Part shown: piece by piece, positions 7,045 to 15,548 of the stretch
How positions within the stretch are numbered: the stretch's first letter is position 1
How the letters are laid out: each line of letters begins with the position of its first letter
Source of the DNA: Thermocrispum agreste DSM 44070
Lineage (GTDB): Bacteria > Actinomycetota > Actinomycetes > Mycobacteriales > Pseudonocardiaceae
DNA: 64,000 nucleotides
Assembly: GCF_000427905.1 (NCBI RefSeq)
Contig: NZ_ATYX01000005.1
Span: 124,001 to 188,000, forward strand
Direction: 5' to 3'
Made by a program: the position numbers and the translations under genes
The notes under the pieces: model-generated
What the model was told of the DNA's origin: nothing
What the model saw: the letters and a program-made list of their open reading frames with translations, nothing else
Databases searched by the model: none

Positions 7045-9813
7045 CTACACGCTTCCCGCCGCGACCACACCCCGCCGCAGCGACCGAGCGGCTTCCGCCG
7101 CCGTCCTGCCTACCGGGTGCTCCCCGCCCAGCACGTCGCTCAGCTGCTCGAGCAGGTCGATCACCTGGCGGCACCAGCGCACGAAATCGCCCGCGGACAG
7201 CTCCTGGCCGTTGATCTCGGCGGCGCTCATCACGCTTTCCAGGCTCTCGCCGCGCGCCCACCGGTACACCGGCCAGGCGAACCCGGGATCCGGCTCGCGG
7301 GTGCGCTCCAGCTTGTGCCGCCGTTCGTCGTCGACCAGTTCGGTCCACACCCTGGCGGTCTCCCGCCACGCGGGCACCACCACCGCCGGGATCCGCGGCT
7401 CGCCTGCGCTGTCCCGGCGGGATTCGAACACCACCGACGAGGCCACCGCCGCCAGTTCCGGGGGGCCGAGATCCGCCCACACCCCGTGCCGCAGGCACTC
7501 GGCGACCAGCAGGTCGGATTCCCCGTAGATGCGGGCCAACCGCCTGCCGTGCTCGGTCACCCGCTCGCCCTCGTCGGTCAGATAGCCGCGCTCGGTCAGC
7601 AGGCGCCGGATCCGGTCGAACGCCCTGGCCAACGAGTGGGTGGTGGCCGCCACCCGCTGCCGCAGCTTCTCGTTCTCCGCGGCCAGCCGCTCGTAGCGCT
7701 CCACCCAGCGCAGCCGTTGCTCCCGGTCGGCCAGGCCGTGCACCGGGTGCGCCCGCAGCGCCCGCCGCAGGCCGGCCAGCTCGGGATCCGAGTTGACGTC
7801 GACCTTCCGTCGCTTCCGCCCACCCGGCGGGGTGATCCCGGTTTCCCGCAGTGCCGAGGCGATGTCGCGGCGGACCTTGGGCGAGCGCACCGCGACGTGC
7901 TTGGGCAGCCGCAGCTTGCCGAGTGGTTCCACCGGCCCGGCGAAGTCCGTCACCGCCAGCGTGCCCGCCCACCGGTCCTCGGTCACCACCAGTGGCCGGG
8001 GGTCCCGTACCGGGTCCAGGCCGGGGTCGATCACCACCGCGAGCCCCGCCCGCCTGCCCGTCGGCACCGCGATCACGTCGCCCTTGCGGAGCTTGGTGAG
8101 CGACGCGACGGTGTCCTGACGGCGGGCCGCGCTGTTCTGCCTGGCCAGTTCCTTCTCCCTGGCGGAGATCTTCCGCCGCAGCTCGGCGTAGCCGACCAGC
8201 TGCTCGAATTCGTCCTTGTCCCCTGCCGCTTCGGCGTAGCCGCGCAGGGCCTCGTTGTTGCGTTCGATCGTGCGGGCCAGCCCCACCACCGATCGATCGG
8301 CCTGGAACTGGGCGAACGACTGCTCGAGCAGCTCGCGGGCCTGCTTGGCGCCCAGGTGGTCGACCAGGTTGACGGCCATGTTGTAGCCGGGCCGGAACGA
8401 CGACTTCAGCGGGTAGGTGCGGGTGGAAGCCAGGCCGGCGACCTGCTTCGGGTCCAGGCCGGGCTGCCACACCACCACGCCGTGGCCCTCCACGTCGATG
8501 CCCCTGCGGCCTGCCCGCCCGGTCAGCTGGGTGTACTCGCCGGGGGTCAGGTCCACGTGTGCCTCGCCGTTGAACTTCACCAGGCGCTCGAGCACGACCG
8601 TCCGGGCGGGCATGTTGATACCCAGCGCCAAGGTCTCGGTGGCGAACACCACCTTGATCAAGCCCCGCACGAACAGGTCCTCGACGGTTTCCTTGAACGC
8701 GGGCAGCAGCCCGGCGTGATGGGCGGCGACGCCACGCTCCAAGGCCTCGCGCCATTCCCAGAAACCGAGCACGTGCAGGTCGGACTCGGGCAGATCGGCC
8801 GCGCGGCGGTCGATGATCTGCCTGGCCTCCATCCGCTCGTCGTCGGTGTTGAGCCGCACCCCGGCCCGCACACACTGCTGGACGGCCTCGTCGCATCCGG
8901 CACGGGAGAAGATGAACACGATCGCGGGCAGCAGTCCGGCACGATCCAAGCGCTCCAGTACCTCCACCCGCGACGGGGGCCGGAAGCGCGGCGGCCTGCG
9001 GTAGGACCGCTTGCGTCCGCGCGGTGCGCGGAAGTGGCCGGCGGCGTATTGCCTGCCGACCTCGTCGGTGCGCCGCAGCAGGGACGGGTTGATCCGCGGC
9101 CGTTCGCCGCGGCCGTCGTCGGCGAACAGGTCGTACAGCTTGCCACCGACCATCATGTGCTGCCACAGCGGGACCGGCCGGTTCTCGTCGACCACCACGG
9201 TGGTGTCACCGCGCACGGTGACCAGCCATTCGCCGAACTCCTCGGCGTTGCTCACCGTGGCGGACAGGCCGACGATGCGCACGTGCTCGGGCAGGTGCAG
9301 GATGACCTCCTCCCACACCGCGCCGCGGAACCGGTCGGCCAGGTAGTGGATCTCGTCCAGTACCACGTAGCCCAGGTCCTGCAGCGTGGACGAGCCCGCG
9401 TAGAGCATGTTGCGCAGCACCTCGGTGGTCATCACGACCACCTGGGCGTTGCCGTTGATCGCCGTGTCGCCGGTCAGCAGACCCACCGCCTCGGGCCCGT
9501 AGCGCTTGACCAGGTCGGTGTACTTCTGGTTGGACAGCGCCTTGATCGGCGTGGTGTAGAAGCACTTGCGCCCTTCGGCCATGGCCATGTGCACGGCGAA
9601 CTCGCCGACCACCGTCTTGCCCGCGCCGGTCGGGGCGCAGACCAGCACGCCGTGACCGTCCTCCAGCGCGCGGCATCCCTGCAACTGGAACTCGTCGAAC
9701 TCGAACGCCATGTCCGCGGCGAAAGCGGTGAGCTGCGGGTAGCGGGCCCGTTCCTTCGCCGCGCGGTACCGCTCGGCCGGTGTCATCGTCCGGGTCATCG
9801 GGCTGTCTGCCAC
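7045..9813 (-). CDS. helY: Ski2/Mtr4-like DEAD-box helicase HelY
   Basis: This 922-residue superfamily 2 helicase shows Walker A APTGAGKT, motif Ia TPIKALSNQKY, Walker B LDEIHYLAD, motif III LSATVSN, and QLTGRAGRRG (motif VI). A DSHCT-type C-terminal domain follows. The family unwinds RNA in RNA processing or decay. Its position upstream of tatC in the same orientation matches M. tuberculosis helY-tatC-tatA. The longest start is a GTG at 9813 without a clear ribosome site; ATGs at 9798 and 9786 are alternatives. Confidence 0.93.
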   Translation of the reverse strand: MADSPMTRTMTPAERYRAAKERARYPQLTAFAADMAFEFDEFQLQGCRALEDGHGVLVCAPTGAGKTVVGEFAVHMAMAEGRKCFYTTPIKALSNQKYTDLVKRYGPEAVGLLTGDTAINGNAQVVVMTTEVLRNMLYAGSSTLQDLGYVVLDEIHYLADRFRGAVWEEVILHLPEHVRIVGLSATVSNAEEFGEWLVTVRGDTTVVVDENRPVPLWQHMMVGGKLYDLFADDGRGERPRINPSLLRRTDEVGRQYAAGHFRAPRGRKRSYRRPPRFRPPSRVEVLERLDRAGLLPAIVFIFSRAGCDEAVQQCVRAGVRLNTDDERMEARQIIDRRAADLPESDLHVLGFWEWREALERGVAAHHAGLLPAFKETVEDLFVRGLIKVVFATETLALGINMPARTVVLERLVKFNGEAHVDLTPGEYTQLTGRAGRRGIDVEGHGVVVWQPGLDPKQVAGLASTRTYPLKSSFRPGYNMAVNLVDHLGAKQARELLEQSFAQFQADRSVVGLARTIERNNEALRGYAEAAGDKDEFEQLVGYAELRRKISAREKELARQNSAARRQDTVASLTKLRKGDVIAVPTGRRAGLAVVIDPGLDPVRDPRPLVVTEDRWAGTLAVTDFAGPVEPLGKLRLPKHVAVRSPKVRRDIASALRETGITPPGGRKRRKVDVNSDPELAGLRRALRAHPVHGLADREQRLRWVERYERLAAENEKLRQRVAATTHSLARAFDRIRRLLTERGYLTDEGERVTEHGRRLARIYGESDLLVAECLRHGVWADLGPPELAAVASSVVFESRRDSAGEPRIPAVVVPAWRETARVWTELVDDERRHKLERTREPDPGFAWPVYRWARGESLESVMSAAEINGQELSAGDFVRWCRQVIDLLEQLSDVLGGEHPVGRTAAEAARSLRRGVVAAGSV

Positions 9814-10243
9814 ACTGCCAGGGTTTCACACCAGCTTGCGCCATGCAGGAACACCCGCCACCTGGAACGCGCCATAGCCCAGTCACCGGCGTCGTCGCAG
9901 GCGTGTCGCGCCGTGCTGCCGCAGCCTGCTGCCTTCGCGCAGCGAAGTCTTGGTGGGCCGAGCCGTGCGCATCCTGCGCTCCGACACCGTGAGCCGGCTC
10001 CTGACCGGCCGGACGTGACCGGATGGGCACACGAGGGCGGGCGGAGCTGTTCGCGCATGACGAGGAACCGTGGCGCGTTGTTCAGTACCGCTGCGCGGCT
10101 GTCCGGAGCCGCTCGGGTCGCTTGGGGCCGGTTCGCCCAGCACCCGGCTGACGGCGCCTGTTGGCCAGGTCTCCCCCGCGAACAACGCTCGACCGCGCCG
10201 CCCGGCCCGGCAAGGTCCGCACCTCGAGAAGCAGTCATGGCGA
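9814..10243. other. Noncoding gap between helY and the tatC repeat array
   Basis: I see no gene or tRNA here. The sequence contains only short open frames with unlikely composition. It must hold the helY promoter, but no clear hexamer pair could be assigned. Confidence 0.4.
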
Positions 10244-10483
10244 CCGGGTCAGATCACACCCCTCGGCCTGCAACCAGTCACGCCCCTCGCCAGCGGCCGA
10301 GCCAGGTCACGACCCTCGGCCGAGTCGGGTCGTGACCCTGCAGGCGGGTCGAGCCACGTCACCCCGCGCCAGGTCCGGTCACATCCTCACCCTGCTTACC
10401 GGGTCAGGTCATGGCCCTGTGCGCCGTGTCGGGCCGCATTCTCACCCTGTGCCCGGGTCAGGTCACGTCCTCACCCTGCGGCC
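10244..10483. repeat. About nine degenerate 23-30 bp repeats derived from the tatC 3' end
   Basis: Read on the minus strand, the tatC end gives a unit CAGGGTGAGGACGTGACCTG followed by ACCCGG, which includes the stop codon. At least eight diverged copies follow, with a GAGGGTCGTGACCTGGCTCGG or CAGGGTGAGGATGTGACCGG type core. Spacing is irregular, about 23-30 bases, and there are no conserved spacers, so this is not a CRISPR array. Confidence 0.7.
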
Positions 10484-11390
10484 CGCTGGGGGTGTACTCG
10501 AACGGGGCGGCTTCGTCGTCCGGCACGTCGTCCCAGCCCAGTTCCTTGCGCTTCTTGGCGCGCTTGCGGTCGTGCAGCCGGGCGACCTGGATCGCCGCCT
10601 CGAACAGCAACGTCAGCGCCAGCGCCAGCGCCAACATGGAGAACGGGTCCGCCGGGGTGACGATCGCGGCGAAGACGAACAACGCCATGATCAGGCCGCG
10701 CCGCCACCGGCTGAGCTGCTCGTAGCTGAGCACACCCGCGCGGTTGAGCATGATGATCAGCAGCGGGATCTCGAAGCTCACCCCGAAGATCACCAGCAGG
10801 GTGATGATGAACGAGATGTAGTCGTCACCGGTGAGCGCGGTGGCGAAGTTGTCACCGCCGAAGCCGACCAGCATCCGCAACGCGACCGGCACCAGGATGT
10901 AGGCCAGCGCCGCGCCGATCACGAACAACACGGTGGCGATGCTGACGAACGCCCTGCCGTACTTGCGCTCCCGCTCGTACAGCCCGGGCGCCACGAACGC
11001 CCAGAACTGGTACAGCCAGACCGGGGACAGCAGGACCGCGCCCGCCGCGATGCCGACCTTGAGCCGGATCATGAACACTTCGAACGGCTTGGTTTGCAGC
11101 AGCCGGCATTCCCCGTCGCCTGCGAAGTCCGCCAGCATGGAATCCGGCAGCGCGCAGTACGGACCGCGGATCAGCTCACCCAGCGACGGAATCGGCCCGA
11201 CCGGCTGTTCGAACCAGATGAAGCCGAGGATGCCGCCCGCCACGATGGCCAGCAACGCGTACGACAACCGCCGACGGAACTCGTAGATGTGCTGGACCAA
11301 CGTCATGGTCCCGTCCGGGTTGTGCTTGCGGCTGCGCAACCTGCGCAGCTCCCGCCTGCGTTCCCGGCGCGACTTGGTCGACTCGGCCAC
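10458..11390 (-). CDS. tatC: Twin-arginine translocase subunit TatC
   Basis: This 310-residue integral membrane protein has six predicted helices. The conserved TatC signatures are present: an HIYEFRRRL cytoplasmic motif before helix 1, FVAPGLYERERK, and late helices ending in VTPADPFSMLALALAL. It binds twin-arginine signal peptides and forms the Tat receptor with TatA/B. It is encoded downstream of tatA on the same strand with a 25-base gap, as in mycobacteria. The GTG start is preceded by a GAGG. The charged C-terminal tail ends in GEDVT, and this 3' end seeds the downstream repeat array. Confidence 0.95.
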   Translation of the reverse strand: MAESTKSRRERRRELRRLRSRKHNPDGTMTLVQHIYEFRRRLSYALLAIVAGGILGFIWFEQPVGPIPSLGELIRGPYCALPDSMLADFAGDGECRLLQTKPFEVFMIRLKVGIAAGAVLLSPVWLYQFWAFVAPGLYERERKYGRAFVSIATVLFVIGAALAYILVPVALRMLVGFGGDNFATALTGDDYISFIITLLVIFGVSFEIPLLIIMLNRAGVLSYEQLSRWRRGLIMALFVFAAIVTPADPFSMLALALALTLLFEAAIQVARLHDRKRAKKRKELGWDDVPDDEAAPFEYTPSGPQGEDVT

Positions 11391-11415
11391 GACGCCTCGT
11401 TCTCTCCCCGTGGCG

Positions 11416-11715
11416 TCAGCCCGCGTTCTTCTGCTGCTGCTTCAGCTCGTCGAGCTGGCGCTGCAGTTCGGCCACCTTCTCCTCGGTCGATTGCACGCCG
11501 GCGGCCGGCGCCTGCGCCGACGGGAGCGCCTTGGCCGCGGGCTGCTCACCCGGAGTGGTGTCGTCGGCCTCGCCCCGCATGTCCTTGGTCTCCGCCTTGA
11601 GGATCTTCAGCGAACGACCAACCGCACGCGCCGCGTCCGGCAGCTTCTTCGCACCGAACAGCAGCACCAACACGGCCACCAGGATGAGCAGGTGCCAAGG
11701 CGACAGCGAACCCAT
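11416..11715 (-). CDS. tatA: Twin-arginine translocase subunit TatA
   Basis: The 99-residue protein has one N-terminal membrane helix (HLLILVAVLVLLF), the conserved FG hinge (LFGAKKLPDAARAVG) and an amphipathic helix. An acidic, Ala/Pro-rich tail ending in a short coiled segment (ELQRQLDELKQQQ) follows. It forms the Tat protein-conducting assembly with TatC. The ATG has GGGAGG at a good spacing. tatC follows directly. Confidence 0.95.
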   Translation of the reverse strand: MGSLSPWHLLILVAVLVLLFGAKKLPDAARAVGRSLKILKAETKDMRGEADDTTPGEQPAAKALPSAQAPAAGVQSTEEKVAELQRQLDELKQQQKNAG

Positions 11716-11727
11716 CTGGGCCTCCCT

Positions 11728-12018
11728 TCACGGCATATGCCTGTCAGCAACCAGTCTACGGTCCGCGGCGGTGGTGTCACGAACCGCAGCAGCGTCGTCC
11801 GCCGCGTGCTCCGCCCGCGCGCCCACTCGCCTCCTGGCGGCCACCGCCAAGGCGGCCCGGCGGGCCCGCAGCATGCCGAGCTCGCTGCGCAGCACCTCCC
11901 GGGTGGCATTGCCCAGCGCCGTGAAGTGCCGCAGCGCACGACGGAGGCGTAACGCTACCAGGACGAGCACCACCACACCCGCGACCACGAGCCCGGCACT
12001 GACCCAGTAGTACGTCAC
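11728..12018 (-). CDS. Small membrane protein upstream of tatA
   Basis: The 96-residue product has a single N-terminal membrane helix (VSAGLVVAGVVVLVLVAL), followed by a basic Arg/Ala-rich helical region. I do not recognise the family. The GTG at 12018 lies 6 bases after TACGGT, and a perfect 7-base inverted repeat (CCGCTAC, 12020-12034) covers the start region. It is only 12 bases from tatA, so cotranscription with tatAC is likely. A role in secretion or division is speculative. Confidence 0.65.
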   Translation of the reverse strand: MTYYWVSAGLVVAGVVVLVLVALRLRRALRHFTALGNATREVLRSELGMLRARRAALAVAARRRVGARAEHAADDAAAVRDTTAADRRLVADRHMP

Positions 12019-12019
12019 G

Positions 12020-12034
12020 CCGCTACCGTAGCGG
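12020..12034. promoter_or_regulatory. Inverted repeat over the start of the tatA operon, with candidate -10
   Basis: CCGCTAC and GTAGCGG form 7-base arms around one central base. On the minus strand the repeat contains TACGGT (12025-12030), which ends 6 bases before the GTG at 12018. It could be an operator or just a leaderless promoter element. Confidence 0.4.
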
Positions 12035-12107
12035 CACGGCGGAACGACCGGGTGATCACCCGGCCGCCGCCCGGCGAATCGTTACCGGATCTGCCGCTGC
12101 TCGTTGC

Positions 12108-12938
12108 CTAGGCGAGCCGCCGCTTGAACGCCCACACCGACAGCGGCGCGAACACCACCAGGAAGCCGAGCGCCCAGACGATCGACCACATCAGCGGATC
12201 GGCGACCGGGCCGCCGAGCATCAGGCCGCGCACCGCGTCGGAGATGACGCTGACCGGGTTGATGTCGACGAATGCCTTCAGCCATCCGGGCAGCGTCGCC
12301 GCCGGCACGAACACGTTGCTCACCATGGTCAACGGGAACATCGCGGTGAACCCGAAGATCTGCACCCGCTCCGGGTCCTTGGCGACGATCCCGACCAGCA
12401 CCGACACCCAGGAGAAGCACAGGGCGAACCCCAGCAGCAGGGCGATCGCGGCGAGCAGGCCGCCCACGGTGCCGGTGAGGCTGAAGCCGAGCACGAACCC
12501 GATCACCAGCACCAGGAAGATCGACCACGCCTGCTTGACCTGATCGGCCAGGATGCGGCCGGCCAGCGGCGCCCACCGGGCGATCGGCAGCGACTGCAGC
12601 CGGTCGAACACGCCCTTGGTGATGTCGGTGTTCAGGCCCTGGCCCACGTACAGGGTCACGAACAGCATGTTCATCACCAACATGCCGGGCAGCATGAACT
12701 GCAGGTACGCCTGCCAGTCGCCCATGATCGCGCCACCGAACATGAACGTGAACAGCAGCACGAACATGATCGGCTGGAAACTGAAGTCGCCCAGCTCCCA
12801 CGGGTTGTGCCGGACCTGCACGACGCTGCGCCAGGCCAGCGTGAGCGACTGCCGGACACCCTCCGCGGGAGTGACCCGGACGGCCAGCTCCGGCTCCCGC
12901 TGCGGCGCGCCTGCCGCTTCCGTCGTCGTCGCGGTCAT
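12108..12938 (-). CDS. DrrB-like ABC-2 exporter permease
   Basis: This 276-residue protein has about six membrane helices and the ABC-2 membrane domain of daunorubicin-resistance-type exporters. Typical segments are MLPGMLVMNMLFVTLYVGQGLNTD (partly shown), GVFDRLQSLPIARWAPL and VFVPAATLPGWLKAFVDINPV. Its ATG overlaps the stop of the upstream ATPase gene in an ATGA, so the two are translationally coupled. The pair should export a hydrophobic drug or lipid. No biosynthetic genes for such a compound are adjacent. Confidence 0.9.
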   Translation of the reverse strand: MTATTTEAAGAPQREPELAVRVTPAEGVRQSLTLAWRSVVQVRHNPWELGDFSFQPIMFVLLFTFMFGGAIMGDWQAYLQFMLPGMLVMNMLFVTLYVGQGLNTDITKGVFDRLQSLPIARWAPLAGRILADQVKQAWSIFLVLVIGFVLGFSLTGTVGGLLAAIALLLGFALCFSWVSVLVGIVAKDPERVQIFGFTAMFPLTMVSNVFVPAATLPGWLKAFVDINPVSVISDAVRGLMLGGPVADPLMWSIVWALGFLVVFAPLSVWAFKRRLA

Positions 12939-13903
12939 GCCGGCACCTCCTCGGACTCGGCGGCCTGCGCTTCCTCGGCGGGCCGCCCGGTCAACGCCAG
13001 GAACACCTCGTCCAGGCTGGAACTGCGCAGTTGCAACTCGGCCAGCACCACTCCGGCGTCGTCGAACCGGCGGACGGCGGCAGGCAGCACGGACGGCTCG
13101 GTCACCTGCGCGGTGACCAGCGATCCCTGCACGTCCGGCTGCGCACCGGTGAGCTCGGCGACCACCCGCTGCACCACCGGCAGGTCGCTGTCCAGCGCCG
13201 GCCGCACCGCCAGGGTCTGTGCACCGGTCTTGGCCTTCAGCTCGTCCGGGGTGCCGTTGGCGATCACCCGGCCGTGGTCGATCACCGCGATCTCGTCGGC
13301 CAGCGCATCCGCCTCGTCCAGGTACTGCGTGGTGAGCAGGATCGTCACCCCGCCGGCCACCAGCTCACGCAGCAGGTCCCACAACTCCAGCCGGGCGCGG
13401 GGGTCCAGGCCGGTGGTCGGCTCGTCCAGGTAGAGGATCCGCGGCCGCCCCACCAGGCTGGCCGCCAGGTCCAGCCTGCGCCGCATGCCGCCGGAGTACG
13501 TCTTCGCCGCCCGGCCTGCCGCCTCGCTCAGCCTGAAATCGGCCAGCAGCTGCTTCGCCCTGGCCTTCGCCTCGCGCCTCGGCATGCCGAGCAGCCTGCC
13601 GATGAGCAGCAAGTTCTCCATGCCGGTGAGCGTTTCGTCCACCGAGGCGTACTGCCCGGTCAGGCCGATCAGCTGGCGCACCTGGTGCGCCTGCGTGGCC
13701 ACGTCGTACCCGCCGACCGTGGCCTTTCCCTCGTCCATCCGCAGCAGCGTGGCCAGGATGCGCACCGCCGTGGTCTTGCCTGCACCGTTCGGCCCCAGCA
13801 GGCCGAAGACCGATCCAGTGCGCACGGCGAGGTCGACCCCGTTCAGCGCTGTCGTCTCGCCGAAACGCTTGACCAAGCCTTCGGCCCATATCGCGTGCTC
13901 CAC
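12935..13903 (-). CDS. DrrA-like ABC exporter ATPase
   Basis: The 322-residue ATPase has Walker A GPNGAGKTT, the Q-loop region LTGQYASVDE, signature YSGGMRRRLDLA, Walker B ILYLDEPTTGLD and the DrrA C-terminal domain. The GTG at 13903 is chosen over the ATG at 13993 because GGAG sits 7 bases upstream and the protein then starts MEHAIWAEGLVKRFG, as family members do. This leaves a leader of roughly 90 bases after a palindrome-bearing promoter. It energises the coupled DrrB-like permease. Confidence 0.9.
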   Translation of the reverse strand: MEHAIWAEGLVKRFGETTALNGVDLAVRTGSVFGLLGPNGAGKTTAVRILATLLRMDEGKATVGGYDVATQAHQVRQLIGLTGQYASVDETLTGMENLLLIGRLLGMPRREAKARAKQLLADFRLSEAAGRAAKTYSGGMRRRLDLAASLVGRPRILYLDEPTTGLDPRARLELWDLLRELVAGGVTILLTTQYLDEADALADEIAVIDHGRVIANGTPDELKAKTGAQTLAVRPALDSDLPVVQRVVAELTGAQPDVQGSLVTAQVTEPSVLPAAVRRFDDAGVVLAELQLRSSSLDEVFLALTGRPAEEAQAAESEEVPA

Positions 13904-14001
13904 TGCGGTACTCCAGTCAAATCGGATGATGTGCTCGAACAGGATGCCGGACACCACCGACACTCCGCCTCCGGTTTTCTCCGTGCCCGGCATCCCGTCA
14001 C

Positions 14002-14030
14002 GCTAGAACTTCGAGTTGACTCGAAGTCAA
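14002..14030 (-). promoter_or_regulatory. Promoter with 20-bp palindromic operator for the ABC exporter
   Basis: A perfect inverted repeat with 8-base arms (ACTTCGAG, 14008-14015; spacer TTGA; mate 14020-14027) lies upstream of the exporter. On the minus strand TTGACT (14030-14025) and TCTAGC (14007-14002) are 17 bases apart and could be the -35 and -10. The palindrome would then fill the spacer, as in TetR-type repression. No regulator gene is adjacent. Confidence 0.55.
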
Positions 14031-14039
14031 GGCGGCGTC

Positions 14040-14465
14040 TCACGCCATGGTCAGGTCCGCCGACAGCCACCGCTGTGGCCGGAGGTGGATGACCAGCTGC
14101 CGCCCGAAGTCGCGACGCGCCATCGCTACGTACTCTTCGACCGCGCCTGCGGGAAGGTAACGGGTGGCCAGTTCGCGGTGCGCGGCTTCGTCGGCCTCCT
14201 GCACCGCGGCGGCCGGCCCCTCCACCGACACGTAGCGCACCCGCGGATGCACCGTGTCGACCATCAGCGAGAACCGCCCGGCCGCCGTGATCAGCTTCGC
14301 CTTCCGCGACTCGGCCGGAGTGAGAATCCACGGGTTCTCCCCCGGCCGGTACTGGTACCAGATCGGTACGGTCAGCGGCGCCCTGCCCGGCCCGGCGTCC
14401 ACCGACAATGCTGCGACATGCGGCTCGGCCAGGAACGCCTCGCGTTCTTCCCGTGTCAGAGGCAT
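14040..14465 (-). CDS. PPOX-class flavin/F420-binding protein
   Basis: The 141-residue protein fits the pyridoxamine-5'-phosphate oxidase-like split-barrel fold. It starts with MPLTREEREAFLAEPHVAALS, continues with APLTVPIWYQYRPGENPWI, and contains RVRYVSVEGPA. Such proteins bind FMN, F420 or haem and reduce or oxidise small substrates. No residue here distinguishes the cofactor. It is monocistronic, between the exporter promoter and pafC. The specific substrate is unknown. Confidence 0.8.
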   Translation of the reverse strand: MPLTREEREAFLAEPHVAALSVDAGPGRAPLTVPIWYQYRPGENPWILTPAESRKAKLITAAGRFSLMVDTVHPRVRYVSVEGPAAAVQEADEAAHRELATRYLPAGAVEEYVAMARRDFGRQLVIHLRPQRWLSADLTMA

Positions 14466-14561
14466 GCCGCAACCCTATGGCCGGGCACCGACACTTCCAG
14501 CGCGTTCACCACGACGCCGGTACGCGTTCGCCGCGAGATCAATGGCGTTCCGGTGGTGGCG

Positions 14562-15548
14562 TCACTGCGCCAGCTGCGCGGCCGCGGCCAGCTCGAGCGC
14601 GGCGGCGGCACGTTCCCGAACCTTGCCGGCCAGCTCGGCGGGCTCCTCGACGACCGCGTCCCCACCCAGGCCGAGCACCAGACGCACCATCCACGACTCG
14701 TCCCCGTAGCGCATCGCCACCCGCAGGCGCCCGCCCTCCAGCTCCTCGAGCTCCTCGCACGAGTAGTACTCCGCCACCCAGCGGGCATCCGGCGCCAGCA
14801 CCAGTGTCGCGGTGGGCTGCTCCGGGCTCGGCGCGAACAAGCCGGCGGACACGTCGTGCGGCTGCGCATCCTCCGGCGGGCGTGCCGGTTCGGCCAGCAC
14901 CTCGATCTCGTCGATCCGGTCGACCCGGAACAACCGCACGTCCTCGGCGCGCCTGCACCACGCCTCCAGGTAGCTGCGTCCCTCGACGACCAGCAGCCGC
15001 ATCGGGTCGACCACCCGCTCGCTCATCCTGTCCTTCGACGCCGTGTAGTACTGCATGCGCACCGCTCGCTGCGCGTTCAGTGCCTCCTGCACCACGCGGC
15101 GCGTCTCGGCCGTGCGGCGTGCCTCACGCAACCCGGCATCGACCACGACACCCGCGGGCTGCGCCTGACCCGCGGCCGCCTCGATCTTGGCAATCGCCCG
15201 CCGCACCGCGTCGGCGTCGAGCACACCCGGCGTCTCGGCCAGGGCGCGCAACGCCACCAGCAAGGCGGTCGCCTCTCCCCCGGTGAGCCGCAACGGCCTG
15301 CGCATGCCCGCGTCGTAGGTCACGGTCACCGTGTCGCCCTCGAACGACAGATCGATCAGGTCGCCGGGGCCGTAACCGGGCAGCCCGCACATCCACAGCA
15401 GTTCCAGATCCTTGCGCAGCTGCTTCGCGCTCACCCCGAAGTCGGCTGCCGCGTCCTCGATCCGGATCCCCGGCCGGGCCAGCAGGTAAGGCACCAGCGC
15501 AAGAAGCCGCGGCAGGCGTGCGCCGACCCCGCGTGCGCTCGACGTCAT
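14562..15548 (-). CDS. pafC: PafC, WYL-domain transcriptional regulator
   Basis: The 328-residue protein has an N-terminal winged HTH (ALVPYLLARPGIRIEDAAADFGVS), a WYL domain with the diagnostic SYLEAWCRRAEDVRLFRVDRI segment, and a WCX C-terminal extension. PafB and PafC form a heterodimer that activates the LexA-independent DNA-damage response in mycobacteria. The start overlaps the pafB stop (ATGA), so equimolar synthesis is likely. Unlike in M. tuberculosis, pafA is not next to it; about 25 kb of glycan genes lie between. Confidence 0.94.
   Translation of the reverse strand: MTSSARGVGARLPRLLALVPYLLARPGIRIEDAAADFGVSAKQLRKDLELLWMCGLPGYGPGDLIDLSFEGDTVTVTYDAGMRRPLRLTGGEATALLVALRALAETPGVLDADAVRRAIAKIEAAAGQAQPAGVVVDAGLREARRTAETRRVVQEALNAQRAVRMQYYTASKDRMSERVVDPMRLLVVEGRSYLEAWCRRAEDVRLFRVDRIDEIEVLAEPARPPEDAQPHDVSAGLFAPSPEQPTATLVLAPDARWVAEYYSCEELEELEGGRLRVAMRYGDESWMVRLVLGLGGDAVVEEPAELAGKVRERAAAALELAAAAQLAQ

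Noticed and set aside
9814-10243. Possible tRNA or small RNA gene in the helY-tatC gap.
   Set aside because: I could find no T-loop GGTTCRAATCC-like sequence or cloverleaf, and no hairpin with a U-tract.
7117-10335. A very long open frame on the + strand opposite helY.
   Set aside because: It is antisense to a clear helicase, is rich in Arg, His, Pro and Gly, and has no recognisable domain. Such frames are usual opposite real genes in very GC-rich DNA.
10244-10483. Possible CRISPR array.
   Set aside because: The units are degenerate, lack constant repeats and unique spacers of equal length, and no cas genes are near. The RecB-like nuclease at 58395 resembles Cas4 only by family.
13904-13993. 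Upstream ATG start for the DrrA-like ATPase at 13993.
   Set aside because: The extra 30 residues have no family counterpart, while the GTG at 13903 has a well-placed GGAG.
14386-14408. TTGTCGGTG on the minus strand, like the PafBC-dependent promoter element.
   Set aside because: It lies inside the PPOX-fold coding sequence and no TANNNT follows at 8 bases; the position holds GCCGGG.
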